DNA of 64,000 nucleotides from Prevotella sp. GTDB taxonomy: Bacteria; Bacteroidota; Bacteroidia; Bacteroidales; Bacteroidaceae. The stretch lies in contig JAFPVC010000061.1 of NCBI GenBank assembly GCA_017413085.1, positions 158,946-222,945 on the forward strand, in the 5' to 3' direction. This document shows, piece by piece, positions 62,838 to 64,000 of the stretch (positions are counted from its first letter, which is position 1; every line of letters begins with the position of its first letter). Under the pieces are notes generated by a model. That model searched no databases. It was given only the letters and a program-made list of their open reading frames with translations, and was not told the origin of the DNA. Position numbers and translations under genes: made by a program.

Positions 62838-63758
62838 ATGTTCAAAATGAGATGTATTGTGTGTGGAAGTATGCACACGAAGAAGAATGGTGTGCGCAAC
62901 GGTGTACAGTTGTATAAATGCCAGGACTGCGGCTACCAATTCCGTGCAAGAGTTGAGTTGAGTGAGGATGAACTGTGGAATGCCTATCTGCAGGAGAAGC
63001 AGACCATCAAGGAGCTTTCCGAGCGCTTTGGCATGAGTGTTGCCACCATCAAGCGTAGGCTGCACGACATCAAGCGTGAGTGGGTTCAGCCGCCTCTGTC
63101 CGGTAAAGGTTTCGTACATTTGGACGTGACTTACTGGGGGCGCTGTTTCGGTGTGCTGCTGGCATTGGACAGCCAGACGGGCAGTCCTTTGTACATGGCC
63201 TTCGTGAAGAGTGAGACGGTGAAGGACTATGAGGATGCGGTCTGCAGCATCAAAGAGCGTGGCTACACCATCCGTGGATTGATCATAGACGGCAAGCAGA
63301 GCCTGTTCAGGACGTTCTCAGATTACCGCATACAGATGTGCCAGTTCCATATGAAGCAGATTATCAGGAGGTATCTGACGCTGAATCCGAAGATGCATGC
63401 CAGCAGGGAGTTGAAGCAATTGACGGACAGGCTGCACAAGGCAGACGAGGCCGATTTCAAAAGGGATTACCAGAAGTGGAAAGAGAAGTGGAAGGACACG
63501 ATTGACCACAAGAGTCTTCACAAGGACGGGAAGATGCACTATACACATCAGCGGCTCAGGGCTGCGATGAACAGTCTGAATTTCTATCTCCCTTACCTTT
63601 TCACTTACCAGCGGGAGGACTGCAAGGGGATGCCAAATACCAACAACAAGATTGAGGGGACCTTTACAGACTTGAAGAAGAACCTGAACAATCACAGCGG
63701 CCTTACACAGATGAACCGCAAGCGGTTCATCTCTGGGTTTTTCTTGGCATTGATGTAA
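62838..63758 (+). CDS. IS256 family transposase, zinc-binding variant
   Basis: A 306-residue DDE transposase. The N-terminus has a zinc ribbon (CIVCGSMHTKKNGVRNGVQLYKCQDCGY) and a helix-turn-helix (TIKELSERFGMSVATIKRRL). The catalytic domain is of the MULE/IS256 type: first Asp in FVHLDVTYWG, second in GLIIDGKQS, then QMCQFHMKQI with the conserved Cys/His pair, and the last Glu in NNKIEGTFTDLKK. No frame break is seen, so it is probably active. It is longer than a passenger-type fragment and matches full-length elements in Prevotella. Confidence 0.88.
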   Translation: MFKMRCIVCGSMHTKKNGVRNGVQLYKCQDCGYQFRARVELSEDELWNAYLQEKQTIKELSERFGMSVATIKRRLHDIKREWVQPPLSGKGFVHLDVTYWGRCFGVLLALDSQTGSPLYMAFVKSETVKDYEDAVCSIKERGYTIRGLIIDGKQSLFRTFSDYRIQMCQFHMKQIIRRYLTLNPKMHASRELKQLTDRLHKADEADFKRDYQKWKEKWKDTIDHKSLHKDGKMHYTHQRLRAAMNSLNFYLPYLFTYQREDCKGMPNTNNKIEGTFTDLKKNLNNHSGLTQMNRKRFISGFFLALM

Positions 63759-63763
63759 ACTCT

Positions 63764-63811
63764 AAGAATGAAAAAGCAGGAGCCTTGTTGATAGAGACTC
63801 CTGCCCATTCT
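63764..63811 (+). terminator. Hairpin after the transposase gene
   Basis: GCAGGAG (63776-63782) pairs with CTCCTGC (63798-63804), extended by AAGAATG/CATTCTT outside an A bulge. It lies inside the insertion sequence, just past the transposase stop, and probably ends its transcript. Confidence 0.55.
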
Positions 63812-64000
63812 TGTCGTTTCATACAATCCTATTCCTCATGGAGTTGCTCCCCAGCAGAGCTCCACTATGCTTCAGACTGTAGGACAAAGGTACAAATTTT
63901 GGTTAATATGGCAATGGAAAATCTGGAAAAAATCAGCCTGCAATTTGAGCTATTGAATACCTACTACTCAAAAATAGCCTGCAAAATGAGCCATACGCCA

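Larger units (their letters stand above)
62647..63993 (+). mobile_element. IS256-type insertion sequence with zinc-ribbon transposase
   Basis: The transposase gene is framed by inverted repeats of TAGCTCATTTTGCAGGCT type. There are two copies on each side: left at 62647-62664 and 62750-62767, right (inverted) at 63935-63952 and 63976-63993. The outermost right end reads TGGCTCATTTTGCAGGCT on the minus strand. Which pair is the true terminus is unclear, and I could not identify a target duplication. The window ends 7 bp after the last repeat. Confidence 0.7.

Overview
The window looks like a chromosomal segment of a Prevotella-type member of the Bacteroidales. The evidence is the promoter grammar (a -33 TTTG and a -7 TAnnTTTG element before most transcription units), the lack of Shine-Dalgarno sites, and the families present: DUF6242, DUF6089 and DUF6080-like proteins, FISUMP and dockerin-repeat surface proteins, a GH10 xylanase with an inserted binding module, and the gene order uppS-bamA-skp-skp-skp-murI. 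I saw no rRNA, tRNA or CRISPR.

Layout. 0-5.5 kb: the start of a TonB-receptor-like gene, a GH28 pectinase, a DUF805 membrane protein, a DUF6242 lipoprotein and an outer-membrane barrel. 5.6-11.6 kb: an envelope operon (uppS, bamA, three Skp/OmpH chaperones, murI) that links lipid carrier supply, barrel assembly and peptidoglycan precursor supply. 11.6-18.4 kb (minus strand): an alpha/beta hydrolase, proC, recQ, and a four-gene set of lipoprotein, small membrane peptide with two YGPP motifs, radical SAM/SPASM enzyme and HXXEE membrane protein. I read that set as a probable peptide-modification system. 18.4-28 kb: two large dockerin/FISUMP surface proteins, a GH10 xylanase and a lipoprotein of unknown function. 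28.2-33.1 kb: a type III restriction-modification operon behind an operator-like array. 33-39 kb: an unknown secreted protein, argD, argC, cca and rlpA. 39-44 kb: the elongation operon (single-domain purH, mreB, mreC, mreD, penicillin-binding protein 2). 44-56 kb: a sodium:solute symporter, a VanZ-like protein and a glycan cluster with two DUF6080-like membrane proteins, five glycosyltransferase-like proteins and a flippase. 56-64 kb: psd, a 1844-residue surface protein and a zinc-ribbon IS256-type insertion sequence.

The structure least explained by genes is repetitive and regulatory. Three intergenic arrays (2.2, 26.7 and 46.2 kb) repeat a 19-bp dyad unit at exactly 22 bp. A different 15-bp palindrome, also with 22-bp spacing inside pairs, lies before the restriction-modification operon. 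Several promoters share spacer sequence between -33 and -7. Purine-rich 7- and 8-base repeats recur between genes and in places inside coding sequence. A strong promoter at 44.2 kb faces no ORF and could drive a small RNA. The strongest candidates for undescribed biology are the YGPP-peptide/radical SAM operon and the 22-bp dyad arrays.
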